This document shows, in pieces, positions 1-7,837 of a DNA stretch of 12,444 nucleotides. The stretch's first letter is position 1. Every line of letters starts with the position of its first letter. Source of the stretch: Synura sp. LO234KE (lineage: Eukaryota > Sar > Synurophyceae > Synurales > Mallomonadaceae); the NCBI GenBank assembly GCA_015143735.1, contig VKHC01000409.1:1-12444 (forward strand), written 5' to 3'. Below the pieces are notes generated by a model, which had not been told where the DNA came from, searched no databases, and was given only the letters and a program-made list of their open reading frames with translations. A program made the position numbers and the translations under genes.

Positions 1-1076
1 GTGGCCGAGCGCAAACCCACCGATAGGCGCTGCACACTGTCCACCTCTGATCGCAGCGAGCCAGAGCAATCTCTCTGCAGGAACTTACAGTTTGCGCCCA
101 TGATTTCAGTCCTGCTGTAACCCGTGACCGTTTCGAAGAAAGCATTCACATAAATAAGAGGGAAGCCCACGCGAGACCTGCTGGCTGTGGAAAGAGTGAT
201 GCAGATCGGCAACTTCTCGCATGACGCGATGAAGGCAAACAGCCAAGAGCCGCAGCTGAGGAGTCTGTCCACTTCAAGATAATCCACTCCGTTTAGCGCG
301 GCGTCCACGGCGTCCATAGCGCCGTCATAGGAGTTCACCGCGATAGCTTCAGTCTTATCAGAATGATCCTCCTTGCATGCCGCCAGCTTTTTCTCATCTG
401 CGAACTCTCCTCGTGGTATATTGTTCACGAACTCTGCTTCTGCCGAAATAATCATCCCTCCTCCAAGTAAAGCAGGGTCTGCGGGTAAGATTTCTGGAAG
501 AGTTGCGTCCACATTTGACGAGTTCAGACTGATAGTTACAGCTCGGTCCATCTCACACTCTCGCCACTCTTTAAACTCAGGACTAAGGAAAAATTTTGGC
601 AGAGTATTTAAGAGCAATATCATGACTTCAGCACGCTTAGCCTGGTCTATCATATCAAAAACTTCAGAGTTCGTAAAATCACGCTCCCCACGAATAAGAG
701 CTCGAATATTGTTCGAAATAGATTCAACTTCGAGCTCAGAGACATCGATTTCGTCTGCTGGTTTAGTGTACATATCTATGATCAATTCAGTAGAACTCCC
801 TCTACTAAAATCTGGCCGAACATATACATCAGGAAGTGAGACTTCCGAAAACTTTCGAATAACTCGACCATCTTCACAAGTGGAAAGATATTTAATAAAC
901 GCCGCCTTTGCGTACTTATCAGTCAGGATAAGCTTCAGCGACTCATTTTTCGGGCTTGCTTCGAACGCCACCTCATTGAATACTTGAACAGATTGGAGGG
1001 CTTGTATATCCTCTTTTGTTTGAGTCCTTTGGCCAGCGATCACCTCCGCATCCACAATTGACACAGTGTTTCCCAT
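1..1076 (-). CDS. RGS–LOV photoreceptor-like protein, 3'-truncated by window edge
   Basis: The frame is open from an ATG at 1076-1074 to the window edge, giving 358 codons with no stop. The start context is CAAAATGG (A at -3, G at +4). The N-terminus MGNTVS fits the N-myristoylation pattern (Gly2, Ser6), which suggests membrane anchoring. Residues ~46-173 resemble an RGS helical bundle: LTDKYAKAAFIKYL near the start, then FDMIDQAKRAEV and LPKFFLSPEFKEW. Residues ~290-358 are a LOV core: PLIYVNAFFETVTGYS, then GANCKFLQ with the flavin-reactive cysteine at residue 330. The usual motif is GRNCRFLQ, so the Arg is replaced by Ala. LOV domains form a blue-light flavin-cysteinyl adduct, and RGS domains act on or bind G-alpha subunits. 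RGS plus LOV occurs in fungal RGS-LOV proteins and in helmchrome, a flagellar protein of brown algae. LOV is well supported and RGS moderately. The C-terminal half is outside the window, so further domains cannot be excluded. Confidence 0.85.
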   Translation of the reverse strand, partial: MGNTVSIVDAEVIAGQRTQTKEDIQALQSVQVFNEVAFEASPKNESLKLILTDKYAKAAFIKYLSTCEDGRVIRKFSEVSLPDVYVRPDFSRGSSTELIIDMYTKPADEIDVSELEVESISNNIRALIRGERDFTNSEVFDMIDQAKRAEVMILLLNTLPKFFLSPEFKEWRECEMDRAVTISLNSSNVDATLPEILPADPALLGGGMIISAEAEFVNNIPRGEFADEKKLAACKEDHSDKTEAIAVNSYDGAMDAVDAALNGVDYLEVDRLLSCGSWLFAFIASCEKLPICITLSTASRSRVGFPLIYVNAFFETVTGYSRTEIMGANCKFLQRDCSGSLRSEVDSVQRLSVGLRSA

Positions 1077-1237
1077 TTTGATCTACAAACTACAATTTAC
1101 CTTTAGTGTTGGACCTTGAAGTACCGTCAAAAGACAGTATAGTTGGAATTTGTACGCGTAAATGAAAATATTTTCGACTATTTTCGACACTTACGTAGAG
1201 CGGAGTTAGTTAAGTACCCTAGGATACGAGGGTGATT
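1077..1237. promoter_or_regulatory. Bidirectional promoter region between divergent genes
   Basis: The start codons of the RGS–LOV gene (minus) and the methyltransferase gene (plus) are 161 bp apart, so both promoters and 5' leaders must lie here unless a 5' intron exists. I see no convincing TATA box on either strand. The most structured element is a perfect 10-bp tandem repeat at 1169-1188. Co-regulation of the two genes is an inference from the arrangement only. Confidence 0.55.
1169..1188. repeat. Perfect 10-bp tandem repeat TATTTTCGAC x2
   Basis: TATTTTCGAC occurs at 1169-1178 and again at 1179-1188 without mismatch, about 50 bp upstream of the methyltransferase ATG and about 95 bp upstream of the RGS–LOV ATG. 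It could be a duplicated factor-binding site or a chance slippage product. Confidence 0.6.
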
Positions 1238-2091
1238 ATGGACAGTAGTGCGGACGAGGATGAAGATGACGTATATGGAGAGCTATCCCAAGAAGCTCTA
1301 AGCGCATTAAGGGATCTTGCTAATCAACATAATATTTTAATTGAAGAAACGGATGATTTGTCGGAAATTATTTTGGCGAAAGCAGTAAGAAACCATTTCA
1401 CTGATACTGACAGGAATGAAATTTTCGAAGTGAAATATAAATCGGTAAGCAGAAACAAAGAAGTCTTATTTTCTGTGAAAGGAATAAAAAAGGAGTTGGG
1501 GCAAACTCTGAGTAGTACAGGTCTCACAGTATGGCGAGCATGTGAATATTTATGTGATTTTGCGTTTGAGAACGATTTTTTATTCGTGAATAAATCTGTT
1601 TGTGAATTAGGGGCTGGTTTGGGAATGCTATCGATATTAATTGATAAAATGGGTGTCAGCAGAAAGATTGTTGCAACAGATGGCGATGATGATGCGCTTG
1701 AAATATTATCAGAAAACGTTGATATTAATAATAGTGATGTAGAGGTTGAGAAGCTTTGGTGGGGATTGCATGATGGTTTTATTGAGACCCACGCTGAAAG
1801 ATTCGATGTCGTGTTGGCTGCTGATGTTGTTTACGAGTGTGATCAAGTGAAGCCACTGGTTCAGACCGCACGAGATATAATGAAAGGTACACAATTATCT
1901 TCGTCCGTCACTCTCCCTTGCTTGATTCGTTTCTTTTAGATGACGGTATATTCATACTCGCGTTTGCACGCCGGAATGTCTCGATAGACCTCGTACTCAA
2001 CGAGTCAAGGCACCTCGGGCTTGACTGGAATACCCTGGAGAATAGAAATGACCCGAACGAACCTATATATAAGTTTTTTGTTCGCAAGTGA
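1238..2091 (+). CDS. METTL21/EFM-family protein-lysine methyltransferase, two exons
   Basis: The coding sequence is exon 1 (1238-1886) plus exon 2 (1940-2091), 266 residues. The ATG at 1238 has A at -3 and G at +4. Without splicing the frame runs into a stop formed by the intron's own TAG at 1937-1939. The N-terminus is strongly acidic (DSSADEDEDD). A class I SAM-dependent fold follows: motif I VCELGAGLGM (121-130), the acidic SAM-ribose site ATDGDDDAL (146-154), LWWG (173-176), and FDVVLAADVVYE (189-200), where DVVY is the hallmark of family-16 lysine methyltransferases. Exon 2 supplies the late strands GIFILAFARR and the C-terminal KFFVRK. Known relatives methylate translation factors (eEF1A, eEF2), Hsp70 and similar proteins. 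The substrate here cannot be told. The gene diverges from the RGS–LOV gene. Confidence 0.9.
1887..1939 (+). other. 53-nt spliceosomal intron in the methyltransferase gene
   Basis: The donor is GTACAC after AAAG, and the acceptor is the pyrimidine-rich TTCTTTTAG. Removing 53 nt joins codon 217 (G + AT = Asp) and opens 49 further sense codons with the expected beta-strand sequence for this fold. The 5' site is not the common GTAAGT/GTATGT form. I cannot assign a branch point with confidence, though CTTGAT near the 3' end is a candidate. Confidence 0.85.
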
Positions 2092-2137
2092 AAAAATATT
2101 TACATATTTTGTGAATTAAGCGAAAATATTTCCCGAA

Positions 2138-2143
2138 AATAAA
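2138..2143 (+). terminator. AATAAA polyadenylation signal
   Basis: A canonical AATAAA lies 46 nt after the methyltransferase TGA (2089-2091) in AT-rich sequence, which is a reasonable distance for 3'-end formation. No experimental support is visible from sequence alone. Confidence 0.55.
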
Positions 2144-3000
2144 AGTTAGCAATGAACTCAAATTTGTTTACATAGTGTCAGAGTCATAAAAATAGTGTCG
2201 TGAAATGAGCACTGACTTCTTTAGGTACAAGCCACCACTACTTAGAATGGGGGAGACGGTTTCATTCTGGTGGTAGAGAGCAAGTAATAAAGTGCAAGAC
2301 TGCAATTGGACCATGAACACACGAGGAGTAGGTGACGGGCATTTATCAGCTAGCCGGCATCCCCTCGCGCTGTTTCGAATTCTCCAACATGAGCCACCAG
2401 ATGGGGTCGAACAACCGTGGTTGTGCTTCGTCAGCGACAAGAACTGCTATCCGAGTCGACTCCTGGACGCTCCGCTAAATCCCCAAATATTTATCATTTA
2501 TCCTTATTAGCTACAGATGCAGTGTGGCTTTGTTTTTACTTGTCTTTAACTCACTAAGTATACGTTTTTCGGGAAATTTCTAGTTCCTAGAATGTTAGTA
2601 ACCGATAGCACCAGAGGTGGACCGCACCAGATGCTCCGCCACCAAGTGGTCCTTCCCTCCGCCCGGTAGTCCGTGATGCGCCAAAATCTTCTTTATAAAA
2701 GTGTTCATATACTACTTAAGGAGGAACGAGCTTTGTTGGTAGTACCGTACTAAAGGAAAATAGTATTTTTAGAAAGAGGAAGTTATACCACCTATTACAG
2801 CATGTTCGTCATATCTGCGTGAGACCTATCTGGAGATATAACCTGAGTGAGAGCTTCCAAAAAGAATATGTTTTGATATATATTGAGCGTACCTTGAATG
2901 AGCTCTCAATATTACAAAACACTGTATTTTAAATTTTGTGTGTAACGGCTAGTAAGTACGTACATACACTAATGTCGCCAGAATAAAGTAGTTTAATTTG
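2144..3000. other. No recognisable gene; mixed-composition intergenic sequence
   Basis: Open frames of about 70-90 codons overlap on both strands at 2168-2510, with no family motif I recognise and no intron structure that extends them. A short GC-richer patch at about 2615-2680 contains a CCACCAAGTGG-type near-palindrome. This vaguely recalls the CCACCACGAAGTGG string of the right-hand pseudogene family, but too little is shared to call homology. I regard this stretch as non-coding or relic sequence. Confidence 0.4.
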
Positions 3001-4770
3001 TAGTGAAGAGCGAGCAGTGAAGCGAGGTCGAATTTTACCCAAGGCAAAATCTAATTATCAGGTGCGATGCCAGCACCATAGATATACCAAGCATGCCCTC
3101 TCGGACAGCCACCACGCCTGTGACTGTCTGAGATCCTGTAATGAGCTACCTATTTCCTTGTTTTTACCAGAGAGCTCTCCTCGCCACAAATTACGGATAG
3201 GTTCCAAGACGGATATACGCTAACTGCTGATCAGTCGACAAGAATACAGGATCTGGGATATAGAGTAGTATAGGCAGCACATCAACCCGCTCGCAACAAA
3301 AAATGCAGAATAGGTACCCTACGCAGCGCCACTACTGCAAAAATAGGACGATCTTCGGAGTGGCTCTAACAACAACTATTACCTCGGTCATCAGGGGCTT
3401 CAGATTTTATCATATGACTTGCTCTCTTCCCTGCGTAAAGTTCTGCCGTGTTCTCGCTCCAGAGGGCACTTCAAATGGTTCCCTTCTTCGAGTTCATTAT
3501 GATGACGATCGATTTACTCCAATCAAGGCAGTTCCTCCGGCGGGCCCTCGGGGCTTCAAGGCATTGGTCCCCGGTATGCTGTTCGTGGCGAGATCACCGT
3601 ATACCTTCCTCTTGGAGTAGAAGTGGCTCCTACCAAACCCGATGAATGCTACTCTCAACATGAATGAAAATTGACCAATTATTTAATGCCGATCGTTCAG
3701 AAAGTATGGACAGAAATCCTCCGTATTCTGCATGGGACTCTATCTCCTTGCCAGGTTGGATATCTTTGTCATCTAGGCACTGACGCAGCGCATTTGCAGT
3801 TTCTCTATACTCCGAAAATAGTTTGGGATGAATGGCTTTCTCTATTGGTTTTTCATGAGATGTAAGCAAATCTTATACTCTGTTTTCTAGCGATTGATCA
3901 TTTTCAATTGCTCGTTGCGCACGACAAGCAAGGCTTGACCATAAACGTTCTCGCGCTCTCGATAGAACTTAGAAGGCTTCGGAGACCGCTGATGCCTTGC
4001 CTTTAACCCAGACCGTGGCAGTGGTGAGGCAGGCATTCACATAGTCTCTTCAAGTAGCTAGCGGTCGTTGATGTACCTCTCACGTTGCTTTATTCTCAAA
4101 ATGATCCATTTTTTTAATTTCAACAACGACGTCCGGACAAACCATTAAACTCGGCTCAATCGATCTGCGATGCCGATGATATGAAGTAAAAATCTTTTTG
4201 CTTCAAGAACCTCAAAAAGCACCGCGGATCTTGCCTAAATCTTTGCGATGGTTCGCACCTTAACTGTTGCTACCCAAAAGTGCTGAGACTTCAGCTATCA
4301 GGGCCTTCTACGACACCCTGAAAGGATGGAGCTTTTTCACACGGTAGGTAGGATCACGGGCCTTGTCCCCCTGCTTGTGCTCGGTATCTAATACCCTGTA
4401 AGCCCAGCAGATATCACTTCCCAGCAACAAATGAAACAGAAGATTCTATAGACTCTCTTTGGGAGATATTTCGGCGAGCTAAGAATATCAAGATCTCCTA
4501 GCGGGAAACCTTTGCCAACCTGACAAAGGAGAAGGTCCCGGGTTTCAACAGTTTTCATCGTTGCTTCAGTACCGCAAGCGCAATTTTTTTTTCAAGATAT
4601 ACTTAGCTTAGAGAGAAACATGCGAATATATTAATCACTAAGCACCCTTTTGTGAGACAAGTTGGCAGGTACTACCAGGGGTAAGCGCGATCGGACCGGT
4701 AATTATCTAACTACCTGTGTCCTGAATAATCCTCCCGTTACCCGACCAACGCCCTCCTTGTACCAACCAC
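3001..4770. other. No recognisable gene; probable relic sequence
   Basis: Short frames occur on both strands. The largest is 105 codons on plus at 3303-3620, overlapped by another plus frame. A 79-codon minus frame lies at 3869-3630, and a 50-odd-codon minus stretch around 4550-4395 is followed by another ending near 4330. None shows a family motif that I can defend, and stops interrupt all extensions. The protein-like texture of some pieces fits heavily mutated mobile-element sequence, but I cannot name an element. No tRNA or rRNA signature was seen. Confidence 0.4.
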
Positions 4771-4776
4771 TGCGTC

Positions 4777-5393
4777 TACTAACTGTAGTTCGCCCGCTTT
4801 AGCTCGCCTCACGGGGACCTCCACGGTCTCCCAATCTAGTTTTCGGTCCTGAGTGCATTGCTGCTCCGCATGTGCTCCCCGTTCCGCCGGGCAAGCATGG
4901 GCGCGTGTAGTCGGCGTCGCTCTCGAGCCCTATGCGCTCAAGGGGACTTGGCACTCGATCGTGGTATTGGTGGGCCGTCTTGACTCCTGGGCCTCAGAAG
5001 TCAGCCCGTAAGCTGTCTGTTCTGTGATGCTCGGTCTCGGTCAGGGAGGGTCCTCGCAAGGGCGGGCTCTTGCGGGTCCCCGGCGGGTTCCCTTGGCTGG
5101 GCCACCTCTTTGCTGTAGTCGCTGTCTCTCCGCCTATTCCTAGGTCGGTCTAGCCCTCCCCTTTTTATTGGAATTCGTTCTCCGCTTCAGCTCTCCTCAC
5201 GATGACCTCCACAGTCTCCCCAGCAAGTTGTCGGTTGCGTTCCCTGAGCGCGTTGATGCTCCTAATGTGTGCTTTCCGTTTTGCCTGGCAAGCGCGGCGT
5301 AGTCGCCGTCTCTTCCAAACCCTGTGCTGCGTGTCGACCTCCTCGCTTGAGTCGCTGTCACTCTACCTTTTGTTGAGTCGGTCTAGCCCTCGT
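4777..5393. repeat. Two unequal copies of a GC-rich unit, nearly abutting
   Basis: Two blocks repeat in the same order. CGCTTCAGCTCTCCTCACG at 5183 matches CGCTTTAGCTCGCCTCACG at 4795, and the alignment continues through the CCTCCACAGTCTCCC / CCTCCACGGTCTCCC stretch. GAGTCGGTCTAGCCCTC near 5374 matches AGGTCGGTCTAGCCCTC near 5141. The offsets differ (about 388 versus 233 bp), so the left copy carries about 155 bp more internally or the right copy lost it. On the minus strand both encode the same degenerate protein segment, which argues for duplication of a coding region. Confidence 0.75.
4795..5156 (-). pseudogene. Left copy of a basic coiled-coil-type ORF, decayed
   Basis: On the minus strand, GLDRPRNRRRDSDYSKEV starts at 5156 and runs on to a stop. 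The matching basic part (RRRLHAPMLARRNGEHMR) appears farther on in another frame and ends at further stops. It corresponds to GLDRLNKR and KRRRLRRACQAKRKAHIR of the right copy, separated here by an extra ~155 bp rich in Pro/Arg codons. The frame breaks show it is not functional. Its nature follows whatever the right copy is: a retroelement gag/ORF1-like segment is likely from position, but not proven. Confidence 0.5.
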
Positions 5394-5470
5394 TGGGAGT
5401 TGTCCTCCTGGATCCCTGTGGTGGGGGCTGGGGCGTGTGCAGCGCTGGGGCCAGGGAGCTCGGATGTCAG
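5165..5470 (-). pseudogene. Right copy of an acidic/basic coiled-coil-type ORF, one in-frame stop
   Basis: The minus frame from 5470 to the TAA at 5167-5165 has 102 codons with one internal TAG (5365-5363). The part before the TAG is rich in Pro, Ala and Asp. After it comes an acidic patch (SDSDSSEEVD), then a very basic stretch (WKRRRLRRACQAKRK), then SINALRERNRQLAGETVEV, which should form an amphipathic helix. Basic region plus helix resembles bZIP proteins and also the coiled coils of gag/ORF1 proteins. Its place beside retroelement debris on the same strand favours the latter. The 250 bp between it and the RNase H relic (5471-5720) holds only short overlapping frames that I cannot assign. 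Confidence 0.5.
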
Positions 5471-5720
5471 CTAGGTGTGACAGGGTCAGCTGGGGCGACA
5501 TCCGGGCCGCGGCCAAAATGGTTGTCGAGGCTGTATATCTCTGCACACACTTGGAGGTCGGCAGTGTTCAGGCCCGGTCCTGTGCAGCATGCTTGGGTCC
5601 TCGTGCAGGGCGGGACTTTGGCACGGAGAAGGATAGCTGCTTCATGGTCGATAGAGCTCCGGTTCGCAAGAGTATGTGGTGGTGCCGGGGGTGCCACTTG
5701 AGCGTGGTATAGGAAGTTCA

Positions 5721-6272
5721 TCAATCTATTCCCACGCATCTGCGGTGGCCTGTGCCGAACCAGCAGTGGCGAGCATAACGTATTCTGACAGATCCATGAG
5801 CCTCGTTGTTGGCAAGTTTGTCGGCATGGCTGTTGCGCCTGTTGTCAATGAAGTTCTCTGTACTGTGCGCTTTGACATTGCGGACCCTGATAATGTGTCC
5901 TATCGCCCGTCCCATGGCGAGGAAGTCGCGCGCCACTTGAGTGATACCCCGTTGCAAAGGCAATTGCTATCTCTCTCGCGCATTACGTCCACGCAATCTA
6001 TTGCATAGTAGCTGTTCGAATAGATTTTATCGCTGAGTTCGGGGTGGTGGGGCGATTGCCACATGCATTCGAGCGTTTTGCCGATGGCTGTTACTTCGCC
6101 CGTGTTATTGCTTCGTAGGTTGGCTCCATCAAAGGAGGGTTTGGCGGGGTCTAGGTGGACTTAGTTGCAGTCTTGGTGTATGATGCGGTTTTCTTTTTGA
6201 TGGATAGGAGAAATCCCCATCGGCATGTTCAGGTTGATCCTGTACTGATTTCTCTGGGGTGTAGGAGCCATC
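5721..6272 (-). pseudogene. RNase HI-like domain of a retroelement, frameshifted
   Basis: Three minus-strand pieces follow RNase HI order. IYKDGSY at about 6281-6261 matches the first catalytic Asp strand. In another frame (6160-5900), SNNTGEVTAIGKTLE carries the conserved N-N-x-x-E-x-x-A helix and IYSNSYYAI matches the strand that normally reads D-S-x-Y-A. In a third frame (5966-5721), RNVKAHSTENFIDN and HADKLANNEA match the VK-x-H...ADxLA end. The domain therefore needs at least two frameshifts, and the second-strand Asp is replaced by Asn (codon 6016-6014). In life it would degrade RNA in RNA–DNA hybrids during reverse transcription. This HI-type version is typical of many non-LTR elements and of a few LTR elements that gained a second RNase H. 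Confidence 0.65.
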
Positions 6273-6863
6273 CTTGTAGATGCTAGCCAGCGTTATTACT
6301 TCTGCCCATTTTGTGACTTGATGTCGTTGCCTTTCCGGGATGGTCGTGGTTGGTCGGCGGCTCCCGCAGGTGTTTCGTCGGGGAACAACGCAGCTTTCCT
6401 CCAGCGACGTGAAGAATTTGTACTTGGCCAGGTCATAGTCGGCAAATATTCCGCTGGCCTTCCCACGGGCAGACGACAAACCATTTGAATCCTTTGGGAA
6501 GGTGTTCGCTTCACTGACGTACCGATGGATCCAGGACATGAACTCGTTCTGCCCAGAGAGTATCCTACCGGTGTTCAATTGTCGGATTTGACGGAGGAAC
6601 GTTGCGTCAGCATCGCAGCCGGTGGTCCGCTCAAGTCTCCAGTGCGCTTTCCTGAGGACTCGTCACGGATGGTGTGTAAAATCCCCGAGCAAAAGGCGAT
6701 AGCCATCGGGTTCCTAAAAGACGGCCAGGAGGGTGACCGCAAGTACTTACTCTCCTGGTGGGAGTGACAGGTATTGAGCTAAGAGACTTTCTTTTGTCTG
6801 GTTCCGTACCCTAACCAGATCTGCGCCCGGGCGCTCTCGATAAATACGGTCAAATGAGTTCAT
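6273..6863 (-). pseudogene. Unidentified retroelement-associated ORF with three in-frame stops
   Basis: One minus frame stays protein-like from ATG 6863 into the RNase H start, interrupted by TAA (6749-6747), TAG (6716-6714) and TGA (6665-6663). After the last stop it is open for about 178 codons to 6129. Recognisable blocks of ordinary protein texture include FDRIYRERPGADLVRVR, YRLLLGDFTHHP, RKAHWRLERTTGCDADA and SGIFADYDLAKYKFF. I do not recognise a family. Because the frame continues directly into IYKDGSY, the segment was probably upstream of and fused to the RNase H domain. Confidence 0.45.
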
Positions 6864-6964
6864 ATTTGGTAGTTACATTTTGCAGTGCCCTTCCGCTCAC
6901 CATGCCTCCGAGTCCGGGGTGAGCTTCTTCATCCGATTACCGCCTAAGCTCCAGTTTCGGCGGT

Positions 6965-7296
6965 TTAGTTGACGAATACGGGGTCCTCGTGTGCGATAAA
7001 GGCTTTGGCTTCTGGTAGACACAGAACTCGAGATGCTAGCTTGAACGTGTAGTCTTCAATTGTTTGCTGCGCCGCGGCACTTGAGTGAAGCTTACCGTGT
7101 GGCAAATGCGCGGATTTGCCGCACTGCCGTCGTAGCGAACCAAAGCAACCTGAGCCATTTTTTATATGAAAGATTTGCCAAATGGTAGCCATTCCGTGTC
7201 TTGAAAGCCAGCCGTGATGAGGGCTTGCAGGGTCTCCTCCTTGACGTATCCTGGCGGGGCGCTCGCATACTCTGCCCTACCCAGTAACTTTCTCAG
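6965..7296 (-). pseudogene. Unidentified decayed ORF upstream of the RNase H block
   Basis: Two minus-strand frames look coding in sequence. The first runs from just after TAG 7299-7297 and reads GYVKEETLQALITAGFQ and WLPFGKSFI up to TAA 7164-7162, then continues MAQVALVRYDGSAANPRI. After a frameshift, the second reads TIEDYTFKLASRVLCLPEAK and stops at 6965. Together they suggest a single protein broken by at least one stop and one frameshift. It continues, after another shift, toward the 6863 frame. I cannot assign a family. A gag or ORF1-like protein is a guess from context. Confidence 0.4.
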
Positions 7297-7837
7297 CTAT
7301 CCAGGGTCCACGATGAGTAGTATTGGGCAAGGCGGGACAGCGGGGAGAACCTGCGAAAGGTCAAGGTGGCGCGTGCTAGGGCATGGATGCTCGGAGGAGA
7401 GTGAGCTACGTGAGGTGGGGCAGCTTCATCGTCATGGATCCTTCCAGGCGGTTAAGAATGAATCTGTAAGGATCGTGTATCTTGATGTGGTCGGAGCTGT
7501 CCTTGTATTAGGATACCACGCGAAGGATGAGTGCATAGGGTGAGAGGCCGCCGTAGCACGAGACTTTTGCAATGATAGCCTCTGCAGATCCTCGTGCCAT
7601 CCGGACACGTCGCATCATGGTTTGCAGTTCAAGTTCAATTATCTCAAGTAGGTTGCCTCGTCTATCTTTCCGTGGTGACATACCATACACCGAGGCTTTT
7701 GAATCAGTGTTCTTCTTTGAATTGCACTCAGGTGGGACTCCGGCTGTCGTCATAGATCCATAGCCTCTCGGGTATGGAGGCTCGTCTAAGATCGTCCTTC
7801 TCGCCCCGAATATGGTAGATTTGGAGTTTTTGCTCAG
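7297..7837 (-). other. Retroelement debris without assignable domain
   Basis: Between the reverse-transcriptase fragment and the next coherent frame lies about 540 bp whose minus strand carries an 81-codon open frame (7753-7508, with LEIIELELQTMMRRVRMARG) and a shorter piece (DPYRFILNRLEGSMTMKLPH, about 7465-7400). Both look like former coding sequence. No RNase H, protease or integrase motif of a Ty3/gypsy element could be picked out, although these would be expected after the RT. Confidence 0.3.

Noticed and set aside
83-88. GTAAGT on the minus strand inside the LOV core as a splice donor
   Set aside because: Reading straight through gives NCKFLQ and then the expected spacing of a LOV domain, so splicing here would destroy the flavin-binding motif.
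373-987. 204-codon plus-strand open frame
   Set aside because: It lies antisense to the RGS–LOV gene, whose frame is open for 358 codons and carries clear LOV motifs. The plus frame has no recognisable domain and is a shadow.
4290-4400. piggyBac-like string (ARDPTYRVKKLHPF) on the minus strand
   Set aside because: It recalls the D-P-x-Y-x-V-R-P-L block of piggyBac transposases, but it is one short string between stops with no DDD catalytic motif nearby.
5165-5362. A host bZIP transcription factor
   Set aside because: The basic helix is bZIP-like, but the canonical N-x7-R spacing and a clean leucine heptad are not clear, the frame is short and broken, and it is duplicated amid retroelement debris.
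6714-6750. A 37-nt GTAAGT...TTTTAG segment on the minus strand as an intron
   Set aside because: The splice-site strings are good, and removal would delete two of the three stops, but it shifts into a frame that stops after about 47 codons, whereas the unspliced frame is later open for 178 codons and joins the RNase H start. The length would also be very small.
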